Positions 36,602-45,964 of a stretch of 64,000 bases of DNA are shown here, in pieces (within the stretch, counting starts at the first letter, position 1; every line of letters begins with the position of its first letter). Position numbers and translations under genes: made by a program. The DNA is from Pedobacter cryoconitis (lineage in GTDB: Bacteria; Bacteroidota; Bacteroidia; Sphingobacteriales; Sphingobacteriaceae): assembly GCF_001590605.1 (NCBI RefSeq), contig NZ_CP014504.1, positions 1,798,001 to 1,862,000 on the forward strand, written 5' to 3'. The notes beneath the pieces were generated by a model, which searched no databases, had not been told where the DNA came from, and was given only the letters and a program-made list of their open reading frames with translations.

Positions 36602-39565
36602 TTAAAAAGTAACATTTAAGCCAACGGTATAAAGCTTAGTCATAGGTGCACCTTCCGATCCACCCCGTTCAGGATCATATTCTTTGAGTAAAGATGATTT
36701 GGTATAGGTAAAAGGGTTTCTGGCAGTTGCGTAAACGCGGACACTTTTGATAAAACTCTTTTCCAGTGTGCTTTTGGGTACTGTATAACCTAGCGTAATA
36801 TTTCTTAACCTGATAAAAGATCCATCAGTATAGCCTAAAGAGGTAGAGTATAGCGTAGAATTAAACGAGATGTTCTTATTTGGACGGGGAAAATCGTTGG
36901 AAGCATTTTCTGGTTTCCAGTAGTTAATAATAGTAGAGCTGTTATTAATTCCCTGAGGGTCGTATCTGCGTAAGAATTCAGCATATACCGTCTGGCCCAT
37001 CCTGGCGAAAAGATAAATGTTCAGATCCCAGGATTTATAGGTAAATGTATTTTCCAGGCCACCACTCCAGTCCGGGCGGTTAGTACCTATAATTTTACGG
37101 TCATTGGTTGCATCAATTTTCCCATCGTTATTGAGATCGCTAACCCGGATATCCCCTGCTTTCTGTCCGTATTTTGCTGCCTCAGCAGCATCGGCTGTTT
37201 GCCAGATCCCTATTTTCTCATAGTCATAGAAAGATTGTATCGGTGAGCCCACAAACCAGGAGTTCAGCACGTCTGATTGGGCCCCTCCTGCAAGTTCAAC
37301 GATCTTCTCTCTGTTTCTGCTGAAGCTGACATTTGTAGTCCACTGAAAATCCTTATTGACGATGTTTTTTGAAGAAATATAAACCTCAATCCCTTTATTA
37401 CGGGTTTTAGCAATATTCTGAATTACACTAATTACGCCATCTGTTGGTGGCAGACTTCTGTTGAGCAATAAATCATAAGTTTTAGAATCATAATAATCAA
37501 CGGTCGCAGTTATCCTGTTTTTAAAGAGTGCGATTTCTAACCCAAAGTCACTTGTTTTCGTTTTTTCCCAGGTCAGGGCCAGGTTACCAACTCTTGGAGA
37601 ATAACCATAAGCGAGGGATGGTGCATCATCATAAGCAAATCCAATTCTTGATAAACTGCTCTGAGTTGAATAAGAATTGATATTATCACTGCCGGCAATA
37701 CCGTAACTGTACTTCAACTTCAGATCACTGATGATTTTATTGTCTTTTAGAAATTGCTCATCACTTACTCTCCAGGCTACAGCTGCAGAGGGGAAAAAGG
37801 CCCATTTATTACCTTCTGCCAATTTTGAGGAACCGTCTGTACGACCAGTTGCCGTTAACAGGTATTTACCTTTGTAAGCATAATTTAACCTTCCAGCAAA
37901 GGAAATTAGATTATTCATGGTATAAGCTGTGTTTACGGCTTGGTTTTGTGTGTTTCCAAGTCCATAAAATAACTGTGATTTTAGCAATTGGTTTTCACCT
38001 GATGCTGCAATATTATCCGATCTGTTATAGAGTAAACTGTTAATACCAGTGACTGTAAAAGCATGATCTTTGATTTCTTTGCTATAGGTAATATAGTTTT
38101 CTATGTTAATTAAATGTCCATTGGAGGCTGAATAAGTTGCTTTTGGAACAGATCCGTTACGGTCAAGGGAAAAACGGTCTGCATATGTCCCGGTTCTGTC
38201 ACTGTTTAAGTTGACCCCAAGATTGGAGCGGGCAACTAATCCTTTGAATGGTTTAAATTCCATATAAGCTGACAGCAGTGTACGGTTGATGATAGTCTGG
38301 TTTGAATATACATTTGGCTGTTCGTCGGCAAGTGGGCTTACAAAAGTACCTGCAAGTGGATAAGCGATGAATTTACCCTCATTGTCATAAAGTGTCCCTA
38401 AAGGAGAGATTTTGTTCACCTGATTTAATGGGTCACGGCGGTTATCTTGTTCATAGTGTGTAAACTGTCCCTGCATTCCGGTTGTGAAGTATTTCCCGAT
38501 AGACTGATCCAGGTTTAAACGTGCGGTATAACGACTGGATTTATCCATTTTCAATACACCTTTTTCGTCCAGGTAATCGAGAGAAAAATATACTTTGGTT
38601 TTTTCTGTTCCAGCCCTTACACCTAACTGGTAATCTTGTTGGCTTCCATCATGAAAGATCAGGTCCTGATAATTTAGAAATTCTTTATTTTGTATGGCGC
38701 TATATTCTGCGGAATTAAATATTTTGACGTCGTCTGCCGGACTTGACCAGTTACCAGTTGTACGGTTGGCCTGTCTGCGTTGTTCGATATATTGTTCTGC
38801 ATTCATTACTGAAGGATATCTGGATACTTTTGATACGCCATAATAAGTATTTAAGGAAACTGTTGCCAGTCCTGAAATTCCTTTTTTCGTGGTAATCAGA
38901 ATTACACCGTTAGCACCTCTGGATCCATATATGGCTGTGGAAGAAGCATCTTTTAAAATCTCCATAGAAGCAATATCATTTGGATTTAAGTCTTGCAGAC
39001 TTGAATATTGCACCCCATCAACAATGATCAGCGGGCCATTGCCTGCCGAAATTGATCTTGTACCTCTGATGTTGATGTTTACCCCTGATGATGCAGCTCC
39101 ACTGCTTCGGGTAATATCAACACCTGGTACTTTACCTTGAATTGATTCTAATGGGTTTGAGGATGGAACTTTAGCAATGTCTTCGCCTTTAACGGAAACT
39201 ACTGAGCCGGTAAGGTCTCTTTTCTTTACGGTTCCATAGCCAATTACGACAACCTCACTCAAGGCTGTTTCATTAGGTGTCAATTTAATTTGTAGTTGTG
39301 TTTGATTGCCTGCGTTAACTTCTTCTTTCAGATAGCCAACATAGTTGACCACGAGTACTGGCTCGCTGCCAGAAATGTTCAGACTGAATTTTCCGTTGGT
39401 ATCGGTACTAGTTCCCTGACTGGTCCCTTTAACCAGTATACTCACGCCGATTAGTGTTTCTCCGCTTTTTGCATCGGTCACCTGCCCCGAGATTTTACGG
39501 GTTTGTGCGGATAGGAAACTGCAGAAAAAGCAGAACCCTACAGTTAAAAGATAAAATTTGCTCAT
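36602..39565 (-). CDS. SusC/RagA family TonB-dependent receptor
   Basis: 987 residues. Signal peptide, carboxypeptidase-regulatory-like domain (ISGQVTDAKSGETLIGVSIL), then SEVVVIGYGTVKKRDLTGSV, the plug (PLESIQGKVPGVDI, SIEILKDASSTAIYGSRG with ME for SI) and a 22-strand barrel ending in TVGLNVTF. It imports oligosaccharides with TonB energy. The operator and promoter element 85-151 bp upstream are the same as those before GH28, tying it to galacturonan. The terminator of the GH28-ALDH operon lies upstream, so susC starts its own transcript. Confidence 0.95.
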   Translation of the reverse strand: MSKFYLLTVGFCFFCSFLSAQTRKISGQVTDAKSGETLIGVSILVKGTSQGTSTDTNGKFSLNISGSEPVLVVNYVGYLKEEVNAGNQTQLQIKLTPNETALSEVVVIGYGTVKKRDLTGSVVSVKGEDIAKVPSSNPLESIQGKVPGVDITRSSGAASSGVNINIRGTRSISAGNGPLIIVDGVQYSSLQDLNPNDIASMEILKDASSTAIYGSRGANGVILITTKKGISGLATVSLNTYYGVSKVSRYPSVMNAEQYIEQRRQANRTTGNWSSPADDVKIFNSAEYSAIQNKEFLNYQDLIFHDGSQQDYQLGVRAGTEKTKVYFSLDYLDEKGVLKMDKSSRYTARLNLDQSIGKYFTTGMQGQFTHYEQDNRRDPLNQVNKISPLGTLYDNEGKFIAYPLAGTFVSPLADEQPNVYSNQTIINRTLLSAYMEFKPFKGLVARSNLGVNLNSDRTGTYADRFSLDRNGSVPKATYSASNGHLINIENYITYSKEIKDHAFTVTGINSLLYNRSDNIAASGENQLLKSQLFYGLGNTQNQAVNTAYTMNNLISFAGRLNYAYKGKYLLTATGRTDGSSKLAEGNKWAFFPSAAVAWRVSDEQFLKDNKIISDLKLKYSYGIAGSDNINSYSTQSSLSRIGFAYDDAPSLAYGYSPRVGNLALTWEKTKTSDFGLEIALFKNRITATVDYYDSKTYDLLLNRSLPPTDGVISVIQNIAKTRNKGIEVYISSKNIVNKDFQWTTNVSFSRNREKIVELAGGAQSDVLNSWFVGSPIQSFYDYEKIGIWQTADAAEAAKYGQKAGDIRVSDLNNDGKIDATNDRKIIGTNRPDWSGGLENTFTYKSWDLNIYLFARMGQTVYAEFLRRYDPQGINNSSTIINYWKPENASNDFPRPNKNISFNSTLYSTSLGYTDGSFIRLRNITLGYTVPKSTLEKSFIKSVRVYATARNPFTYTKSSLLKEYDPERGGSEGAPMTKLYTVGLNVTF

Positions 39566-39649
39566 AAATATTTGGTTAGGATAATCGCTTAAGGGTATAA
39601 TTCTTTATTCCCGGGAGAAATCAAAAAATTAAATCAATTAAGTTTTATA

Positions 39650-39716
39650 ACAAGTCTACATAGTTTTCCAGCGAAATGAATTTAAATCCGGGAAAATAAC
39701 TACGCAATCGTTGCCG
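39650..39716 (-). promoter_or_regulatory. LacI-type operator plus promoter element of susCD
   Basis: On the minus strand CGGCAACGATTGCGTA (39716-39701) is followed after 33 nt by AAAACTATGTAGACTTGT (39667-39650), which contains TAGACTTG, one base off the TAnnTTTG -7 consensus. The same two blocks with the same 33-nt spacing occur at 45817-45883. The operator is quasi-palindromic with a central CG, as expected for LacI proteins. Its place upstream of the core promoter would suit activation as well as repression. Confidence 0.78.
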
Positions 39717-39732
39717 AAATATGAAATCAATT

Positions 39733-39795
39733 AAGACACATAAAAAAAGGGAGTCCTGAAATAAAAATTCAGGACTCCCTTTTTTTATGTGTCTT
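39733..39795 (-). terminator. Strong terminator after the GH28-GH105-UxaC-ALDH operon
   Basis: A perfect 28-bp inverted repeat with a 7-nt loop. The core is GGGAGTCCTGAA flanked by A7 and T7, so it can act in both directions. It begins 11 bp after the ALDH stop codon and separates that operon from susC. Confidence 0.93.
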
Positions 39796-39805
39796 ATCAA
39801 TTCTT

Positions 39806-41431
39806 TTAAAACAGATATTTTGTACTTAAGAAATTAGAATCGTTACCGTCAATTATTTCATTGATTAAAAGCTTATTAGCATCATTCAGTTTGGTAGCTA
39901 CCAGAGATCGGATAGAGAAAGACCGCAGTGCATCTACAACTGACAATGTTCCTTCAGCACTATCTTTTCTACCTGTAAACGGGAACGCATCAGGCCCGCG
40001 CTGGCATTGGCAATTGATGTTTACACGACTTACCTGGTTGATTAAAGGGTCAATTAATGCTGCTACTTCTACGTGATCATTACTGAAAATACTCACTTGC
40101 TGACCATGGGTAGATTCAATCAGGTATTCGATCGTTTCTTCCAGATCATCAAATGGAACGATAGGAATAACCGGGCCGAACTGTTCTTCCGTATAAAGTT
40201 TCATGTTTTTGTTTACCGGATAAACAATTGCAGGATAGACGAAAGATTCGTTAGTAGCGCCGCCATGTTTATTGATAACTGAAGCACCATGCGCTATAGC
40301 ATCTTCAATACATTCTTTAAGATAAGCAGGTTTATGTGGTTCAGGCAAAGGAGTTAAGGATACCCCTTCTACCCATGGCATACCAAATTTTAGTTTAGCT
40401 ACAGCCGCTGACAATAATTTCAGGAATTCATCAGCCAGGGAACGGTGGATGAAAATAATCTTTAAAGCGGTACATCTCTGTCCGTTAAAAGACAAAGATC
40501 CCAAGACTGTTTCCTGAACTGCCAATTCCAAGTCTGCGTGTGCAGTGATTATCGCTGCGTTTTTCGCATCTAATCCTAAGATAGCCCGCAGTCTGTTAAC
40601 TTTTGGATGCAGCTTCTTTAATTCATTTGCGACTTTACTCGAGCCGATTAAAGTTAAAACATTAATCTTTCCAGATTTCATTAGTCCGGGAATGATTACA
40701 TTTCCTCTGCCATAAATGGTATTGACTACGCCTTTTGGGAAAGAATCTCTGAAAGCTTCCAATAATGGATAGTGTAAAAGTGTACCGTGTTTAGGTGGTT
40801 TAAATAACAAAGTATTCCCCATGATAAGTGCAGGGATTAAAGTAGTAAAAGTCTCATTTAAAGGATAGTTAAATGGGCCCATACAAAGTACTACACCAAG
40901 TGGGGAACGCCTCACTTGTGCAACGATCCCCTGTTCTATGGTAAATCTTGAAGATTGACGATCGAGGTCTTTCAGCGCATCAATGGTGGCGTGGATGTAC
41001 TCTACTGTTCTGTCAAATTCTTTAACAGAATCAGCGTAGGATTTACCAATTTCCCACATCAGCAGCTTAACTACTTCTTGTTTCTTCTCAATAATCCTGC
41101 CTGTAAACTTCTCTACATGGGTAATTCTGTCGGCTACACTCATTGTTGGCCATTCGCCACGGCCATTGTCATAGGCTGCTACAGCTGCGTCCAGTGCCTC
41201 CATAGCTTCTTTTTCACTACACAAAGGATAGGTACCGATCACTTTACGCTGTAGCCCCTCAGGTGTTTTGATACAAACAGGGGAAACTACAGTGTGGACT
41301 TCTCCATCCCAGGGATGCATGGCTCCATTACTTAAATACGCACGCTGATGCAGTTCCTGCTGCAATCTGAATACTTCGGGTATTTCATGCTCTTCCACAA
41401 AAATGGAATTGAGCTGGTCTTGAAAATTCAT
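39806..41431 (-). CDS. Aldehyde dehydrogenase (GapN-like, NADP-dependent glyceraldehyde-3-phosphate dehydrogenase)
   Basis: A 541-residue ALDH-superfamily enzyme: GPFNYPLNETFTTLIPALIM, NTLLFKPPKHG, TLIGSSKVANELKK, and the catalytic Cys in SFNGQRCTALKIIF. The length and NGQRCTAxK favour the GapN group, which oxidises glyceraldehyde-3-phosphate to 3-phosphoglycerate without phosphorylation. In this locus it could use the triose from KDPG cleavage. Odd point: where most ALDHs have LELGGKN, this one reads AILGLDAKN, so the usual general-base Glu is not in place. It is the last gene of the operon with UxaC, GH105 and GH28. Confidence 0.82.
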   Translation of the reverse strand: MNFQDQLNSIFVEEHEIPEVFRLQQELHQRAYLSNGAMHPWDGEVHTVVSPVCIKTPEGLQRKVIGTYPLCSEKEAMEALDAAVAAYDNGRGEWPTMSVADRITHVEKFTGRIIEKKQEVVKLLMWEIGKSYADSVKEFDRTVEYIHATIDALKDLDRQSSRFTIEQGIVAQVRRSPLGVVLCMGPFNYPLNETFTTLIPALIMGNTLLFKPPKHGTLLHYPLLEAFRDSFPKGVVNTIYGRGNVIIPGLMKSGKINVLTLIGSSKVANELKKLHPKVNRLRAILGLDAKNAAIITAHADLELAVQETVLGSLSFNGQRCTALKIIFIHRSLADEFLKLLSAAVAKLKFGMPWVEGVSLTPLPEPHKPAYLKECIEDAIAHGASVINKHGGATNESFVYPAIVYPVNKNMKLYTEEQFGPVIPIVPFDDLEETIEYLIESTHGQQVSIFSNDHVEVAALIDPLINQVSRVNINCQCQRGPDAFPFTGRKDSAEGTLSVVDALRSFSIRSLVATKLNDANKLLINEIIDGNDSNFLSTKYLF

Positions 41432-41489
41432 CCGTTAAAATTTATGTTTATTAAAAGTTATCAGGTACAAAATAGGAAATAGTTTATAC

Positions 41490-41501
41490 TTAAACGTTTA
41501 A
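41490..41501. promoter_or_regulatory. Perfect 12-bp palindrome upstream of the ALDH gene
   Basis: TTAAACGTTTAA in the 93-bp gap between uxaC and the ALDH gene. The central CG and symmetry fit a LacI-family half-site layout, but the sequence differs from the operator repeated in this locus. It may be an internal control site or chance. Confidence 0.3.
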
Positions 41502-41524
41502 TCTATATATTCATATGAATCATT

Positions 41525-42925
41525 TTAGAAATTAAAGTAATCTTTTGCGTTAGTATAGCAGATATTTTTCACGATTTGCCCTACCCAGTCTATATTATCG
41601 GGCAATTCTCCGTTTTCTATGTCCTCACCAAGCAAATTGCAGAGTAATCTTCTGAAATATTCATGACGGGGATAAGAAAGAAAACTTCTTGAATCGGTAA
41701 GCATCCCTATAAAGCGGCTTAACAAGCCCATATTTGAAAGCGCGTTAAGTTGCCGGGTCATCCCGTCTTTTTGATCAAGAAACCACCATCCCGAACCAAA
41801 TTGAATTTTTCCAGCAATAGTACCATCGTTAAAATTACCAATCATAGTTGCCATGAGTTCATTATCTGAAGGATTCAGGTTATAAAGAATGGTCTTGGCA
41901 AGTTGATCAGTGGCATCCAGTCTGTTTAAAAATTTTGATAACTGTGGTCCTTGCTGGAAATCACCTATCGAATCCCACCCGGTATCTGGCCCAAGACGCG
42001 CTAATAAACGCGAATTATTGTTTCTTAATGCACCCAGATGATATTGTTGTACCCATCCTTTTTCATGGTCCCATATTGCAAAATGATAAAGCATGGCAGA
42101 TTTAAACTGTAAAACTTCCTGCGCACTTAATTCTTGCTGATTCATTAGCTTATCAAATATTGAAGCGACTTCCTGATCTGTATAAACAGCAGCATACAGT
42201 TGTTCCAAGCCATGATCAGAAACTGTGCAGCCATTTGCAGCAAAGTAGTCATGTCTGTCTTTTAATGCCTTTAAATAACTATCAAAATCTATTATTTGAT
42301 GGGATGAAATGTCTTGCAGTTTCTTAATATAGGCAATAAGCGAAGGCAAGTCATCTGCGTTCATGGCTTTGTCCGGCCTGAATGCTGGCAGCACTTTTAT
42401 TTCAAAACCATCTGCTTTAATCTTTTGATGATGTACGAGGTCATCAGTTGGATCATCTGTAGTAGCCAGTACACTGACTTTCATTTTCCGCAGCAGGTTC
42501 CTTACCGAGTAAGCTGGCTTTTGAAGTTTGGCTGTACATTCATCGTATATTTCCCTGGCTGTTGCCGGAGATAAGATAGTATAGCAATCAAAATAGCGCT
42601 GCAGTTCTAAATGTGTCCAGTGATATAAGGGGTTACGCAGGGTATAAGGTACGGTTTCTGCCCACTTTTCAAATTTCTCCCAATCACTTTTATTTCCGGT
42701 AATGTAGTTTTCCGGAACTCCGTTAGCACGCATTGCACGCCATTTATAATGATCTCCATATAGCCACACCTGTGTCAGGTTCTCAAAATTCTTGTCTTCA
42801 GCAATTTGATCAGGTGGTAAATGACAGTGATAATCTATCACAGCCATGTCTTTTGCATATTGATGATAGAGCAATACGGCGGTTTCATTATTTAGTAAGA
42901 AATTTTCATCAATAAACTTTTTCAC
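41525..42925 (-). CDS. uxaC: Glucuronate/galacturonate isomerase (UxaC)
   Basis: 466 residues. KFIDENFLLNNETAVLLYHQ and the metal-site motif IDYHCHLPPDQIAED mark UxaC, with LATTDDPTDDLVHHQ and GMLTDSRSFLSYPRHEYFRR later. It converts D-galacturonate to D-tagaturonate (and glucuronate to fructuronate) in the cytoplasm, the first step after monomers are released. It sits between GH105 and the ALDH gene in the pectin operon. UxaB, the next enzyme, is not in the window, while UxaA is at 46988. Confidence 0.95.
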   Translation of the reverse strand: MKKFIDENFLLNNETAVLLYHQYAKDMAVIDYHCHLPPDQIAEDKNFENLTQVWLYGDHYKWRAMRANGVPENYITGNKSDWEKFEKWAETVPYTLRNPLYHWTHLELQRYFDCYTILSPATAREIYDECTAKLQKPAYSVRNLLRKMKVSVLATTDDPTDDLVHHQKIKADGFEIKVLPAFRPDKAMNADDLPSLIAYIKKLQDISSHQIIDFDSYLKALKDRHDYFAANGCTVSDHGLEQLYAAVYTDQEVASIFDKLMNQQELSAQEVLQFKSAMLYHFAIWDHEKGWVQQYHLGALRNNNSRLLARLGPDTGWDSIGDFQQGPQLSKFLNRLDATDQLAKTILYNLNPSDNELMATMIGNFNDGTIAGKIQFGSGWWFLDQKDGMTRQLNALSNMGLLSRFIGMLTDSRSFLSYPRHEYFRRLLCNLLGEDIENGELPDNIDWVGQIVKNICYTNAKDYFNF

Positions 42926-43018
42926 AGCAATGGATTAGTATAAGAAATTGGTTAGGTATAGGTTGAATGCGTTTTATTTATTTTAAGCAGCTTGTTTTTA
43001 TTTAGCACGCTGTTTGAG

Positions 43019-44224
43019 TTAAAGATTTTTTGGAGCAATTTCCATTTCTGAGGCAGCCAATAAAAATGCGCCGACACCCTTAGGATCATTCGTTATTACC
43101 TTTTCACTGATATAGTAAGCATAACTGCCATCGCGATATGGTTTTCCACCTAATCCGGAGACACTCACTGTACCTTTTAAATTTATTTGTCCGGGTTTCG
43201 CCCCATCTTCAATGAATTCTTTTTGTATCCCCTGAAAACCATGTTTGGCAATTTTGAAGTATTTACGTTCTAAATATCCTTTGCGGACACCCTTACTGAT
43301 GGTATAGACAAACATGCAGGATGCTGAAGCTTCTTTATAGTTACCTGCCCGTTCTGGTTGGTCAAGAATATCATACCACAGACCAGAATTTGTATCCTGA
43401 TATTTACCAATAGCAATTGATAAACGGTCCAGAATGTTGAGCAGGGCTTCTCTTTTTGGATGATGTTCAGGAAAATATTCAAGTACATCTACCAGGGCCA
43501 TACCATACCATCCCATTGCCCGGGCCCAGAAATTGGGAGAAACCCCTGTAGTTTTATTAGCCCAGCGTTCTTGTTTTGATTCGTCCCAGCCGTGATAGAG
43601 TAAGCCTGTTTTAGTATCACGCGCATTTTTCTCCATGTAAATAAATTGGTTAGCGATGTCGTCATAAGCTTTCCCGTCTTTGATTAAAGCTGCATATTCC
43701 GCGTAAAAAGGTTCTCCCATGTACAGCCCATCCAGCCACATTTGATGGGGATATATCTTTTTATGCCAGAATCCACCTTCTTGTGTACGAGGTTGTTTTT
43801 GAAGCTGGTCCCAGAGTAGCGTTGCTGCTTTAAAATATTTCTTCTGCCCGGTTGTTTTATATAAAGAAAGCAGTGTCCTGCCGTTTTTCACATTATCAAT
43901 ATTATAATCAGTCTGTTTGTAGCGGCTGATTCCTCCTTCTGTACTAACGAAAAAATCCATAGATTTCTGCATGTATTTAAAGTAGGCATCAGATTTGGTC
44001 CTTTTCCAGATAGCCTCAATCCCTTCCAGAATAACTCCCTGGTCATAAGCCCATTTTACGGGTTTAGGGTTTTCAGGGTCAAGGGTTAAAGAATCCTGCC
44101 AAATATCCATTACTGTAGCGGCCATGGCCTCGCTCAGGGCTTTAGTCTGTGCGCTTGCACTTACGCCATAATTTATAACGAACAGGCAAGCCAAACCCGT
44201 TTTCAGGAAAAATGATTTTTTCAT
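43019..44224 (-). CDS. Unsaturated rhamnogalacturonyl/galacturonyl hydrolase (GH105)
   Basis: 401 residues with a signal peptide (LACLFVINYGVSASAQ). (alpha/alpha)6 enzyme of GH105: WAYDQGVILEGIEAIWKRT carries the catalytic Asp, then HKIYPHQMWLDGLYMGEPFY and FWARAMGWYGMALVDVLEYF. It removes 4,5-unsaturated uronic acid ends left by pectate lyase, so it pairs with PL1 at 32765. It lies 6 bp downstream of GH28 in the same operon. Confidence 0.93.
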   Translation of the reverse strand: MKKSFFLKTGLACLFVINYGVSASAQTKALSEAMAATVMDIWQDSLTLDPENPKPVKWAYDQGVILEGIEAIWKRTKSDAYFKYMQKSMDFFVSTEGGISRYKQTDYNIDNVKNGRTLLSLYKTTGQKKYFKAATLLWDQLQKQPRTQEGGFWHKKIYPHQMWLDGLYMGEPFYAEYAALIKDGKAYDDIANQFIYMEKNARDTKTGLLYHGWDESKQERWANKTTGVSPNFWARAMGWYGMALVDVLEYFPEHHPKREALLNILDRLSIAIGKYQDTNSGLWYDILDQPERAGNYKEASASCMFVYTISKGVRKGYLERKYFKIAKHGFQGIQKEFIEDGAKPGQINLKGTVSVSGLGGKPYRDGSYAYYISEKVITNDPKGVGAFLLAASEMEIAPKNL

Positions 44225-44230
44225 TTGTGC

Positions 44231-45781
44231 TTATTTTATAAGAAGTGATCTGGTAGCAGGATCAAGATTTTTATAAGAGACGTTGTTTCCGTTTTGTATC
44301 CTGATGGGTGGTTTTGATTGTTCAACAATCAAATTTATATGGTTCAGCTGTATGTTTTTAGCTTCCTGTAAATCAATTCCTTCTTTAGATTTGATCGTTA
44401 AGTGGTTAAAGTAAATATCACTGATGCTTAACTCTGGTAAACCACGGATAAATATAGCTTTAGAAGCCCCGTCACAAACGATATTACTGATATGAAAATC
44501 TCTGAATATTGGTGTTTCTTCTGTAACAGGTACAACCTTAATTTGAGGGGCTACTCTTTTTTCTCCCGATAAAACTATGGGATCAACTGCGGCATAATAC
44601 ATATCAAAGAGGATAGCTTCTCCAACAATATCTTTCATATTGATATTCCTGGCATAAATACCTTCTACAATCCCACCTCTCCCTCTCGTGGTTTTAAATC
44701 TCAAACCGATATCAGTACCAATAAAGGTGCAATCTGTAATATAGATATTTTTGGCTCCGCCAGACATTTCACTGCCGATTACAAAGCCTCCATGGGCATG
44801 ATAAACAGTACTGTTGCGGATAATTACATTTTCTGTTGGAATCCCACGCTTGCGGCCTGCTGCATCTCTTCCCGATTTGATACAAATCCCATCGTCCCCA
44901 ACATCAAATGTACTTCCTTCGATCAGTACATTTTTACAGGATTCTATATCTATACCATCACCATTCTGTGCATACCGTGGATTTTTCACATATACATTCC
45001 GAACAGTCAGGTCGCTGCACAGGAGTGGATGTAAGTTCCAGGCTGGGGAATTTTGAAAAATCACACCTTCGAGCAAAATCCGTTTACAATTATTAAGCAC
45101 CAGCAAATTTGGACGGAGAAAGTCTTTAATGGAGTCGTAAAATGCAGCAGATTTATTTGGAGTAATCAGCCCGGGATCTTTCATAGCAGCCCCTTTAAAT
45201 GTTTTTTCTGAAGGATACCAGATTTTTTTTTCTTCATTCACCAAACCACCAGAAGCTATACGTGCTTTCCATTGGCTCTCTGTCAATTTATCTTTCTTAA
45301 CCATCCGCCATACATCGCCTGCCCCGTCAATAATCCCATAACCAGTTATCGCAATGTTTTCTTCGTCATTAGCCCAGATAGGAGATTGATTACGCATTTG
45401 GGCAACTCCTTCCCAATTTCCTTCTACCAATTTATACTGATTGAGGTCTTTGGTAAATTGAAGTAAAGCATTTTTTTGCAGATGCAGGTTTACATTACTT
45501 TTAAGTTCAATAGGCCCTGTTAACCACATTCCTTCAGGAATGAGCACCACACCACCGCCATTTTTACTGCTGGCCGCTATAGCTTGATTAATTGGTATGG
45601 TATTGAGTGTTACGCCATCATTTACTGCTCCATATTTAAGGATACTCAGTGTGTCATTTTTAAATACAGGTTCTTTGACTACCGGCAGATGATTAAAGGG
45701 ATCTGTTTCTTTAGGCTGTGCATTTACAGTAATGGCCAGACTGATGATCAAGCTTGCAAAGATTAGACGGAAATTATTCAT
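44231..45781 (-). CDS. Polygalacturonase-type glycoside hydrolase (GH28)
   Basis: About 516 residues, starting at the ATG at 45781 (MNNFRLIFASLIISLAITVN, signal peptide). The longer frame adds 13 residues that run into the promoter element. Beta-helix enzyme with GH28 motifs: NGDGIDIESCKNV, GDDGICIKSG (paired Asp), AHGGFVIGSEMSGG (His) and GLRFKTTRGRGG (R-x-K). It hydrolyses galacturonan or rhamnogalacturonan. It is the first gene of the operon with GH105, UxaC and the ALDH, and is divergent from the LacI regulator across a shared operator. Confidence 0.94.
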   Translation of the reverse strand: MNNFRLIFASLIISLAITVNAQPKETDPFNHLPVVKEPVFKNDTLSILKYGAVNDGVTLNTIPINQAIAASSKNGGGVVLIPEGMWLTGPIELKSNVNLHLQKNALLQFTKDLNQYKLVEGNWEGVAQMRNQSPIWANDEENIAITGYGIIDGAGDVWRMVKKDKLTESQWKARIASGGLVNEEKKIWYPSEKTFKGAAMKDPGLITPNKSAAFYDSIKDFLRPNLLVLNNCKRILLEGVIFQNSPAWNLHPLLCSDLTVRNVYVKNPRYAQNGDGIDIESCKNVLIEGSTFDVGDDGICIKSGRDAAGRKRGIPTENVIIRNSTVYHAHGGFVIGSEMSGGAKNIYITDCTFIGTDIGLRFKTTRGRGGIVEGIYARNINMKDIVGEAILFDMYYAAVDPIVLSGEKRVAPQIKVVPVTEETPIFRDFHISNIVCDGASKAIFIRGLPELSISDIYFNHLTIKSKEGIDLQEAKNIQLNHINLIVEQSKPPIRIQNGNNVSYKNLDPATRSLLIK

Positions 45782-45816
45782 GAAAATCTGGTTAGCTGTT
45801 TTAACTTCAATAGCTG

Positions 45817-45883
45817 ACAAGTCTACATAGTTTTAGGGTAGCATAAAACATTTATACTTAAAATAAATACGCAATCGTTGCCG
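45817..45883. promoter_or_regulatory. LacI-type operator and promoter element between GH28 and lacI
   Basis: Minus strand: CGGCAACGATTGCGTA (45883-45868), 33 nt, then AAAACTATGTAGACTTGT (45834-45817). Both blocks are identical to those before susC at the same spacing. They lie between the divergent GH28 and LacI-type regulator genes, so the regulator probably controls itself as well as the pectin operon. Confidence 0.82.
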
Positions 45884-45964
45884 TACGTACTTTCTATCAT
45901 TTTACAATCAGAATTTATATGTAAACTTGTGATCAGTTAATTCTAACCAATAGAAAAACGCGTT

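Noticed and set aside
44792..45096. Three overlapping plus-strand ORFs inside the GH28 gene
   Set aside because: Shadows of a strong coding frame; the beta-helix repeats of GH28 create open antisense frames.
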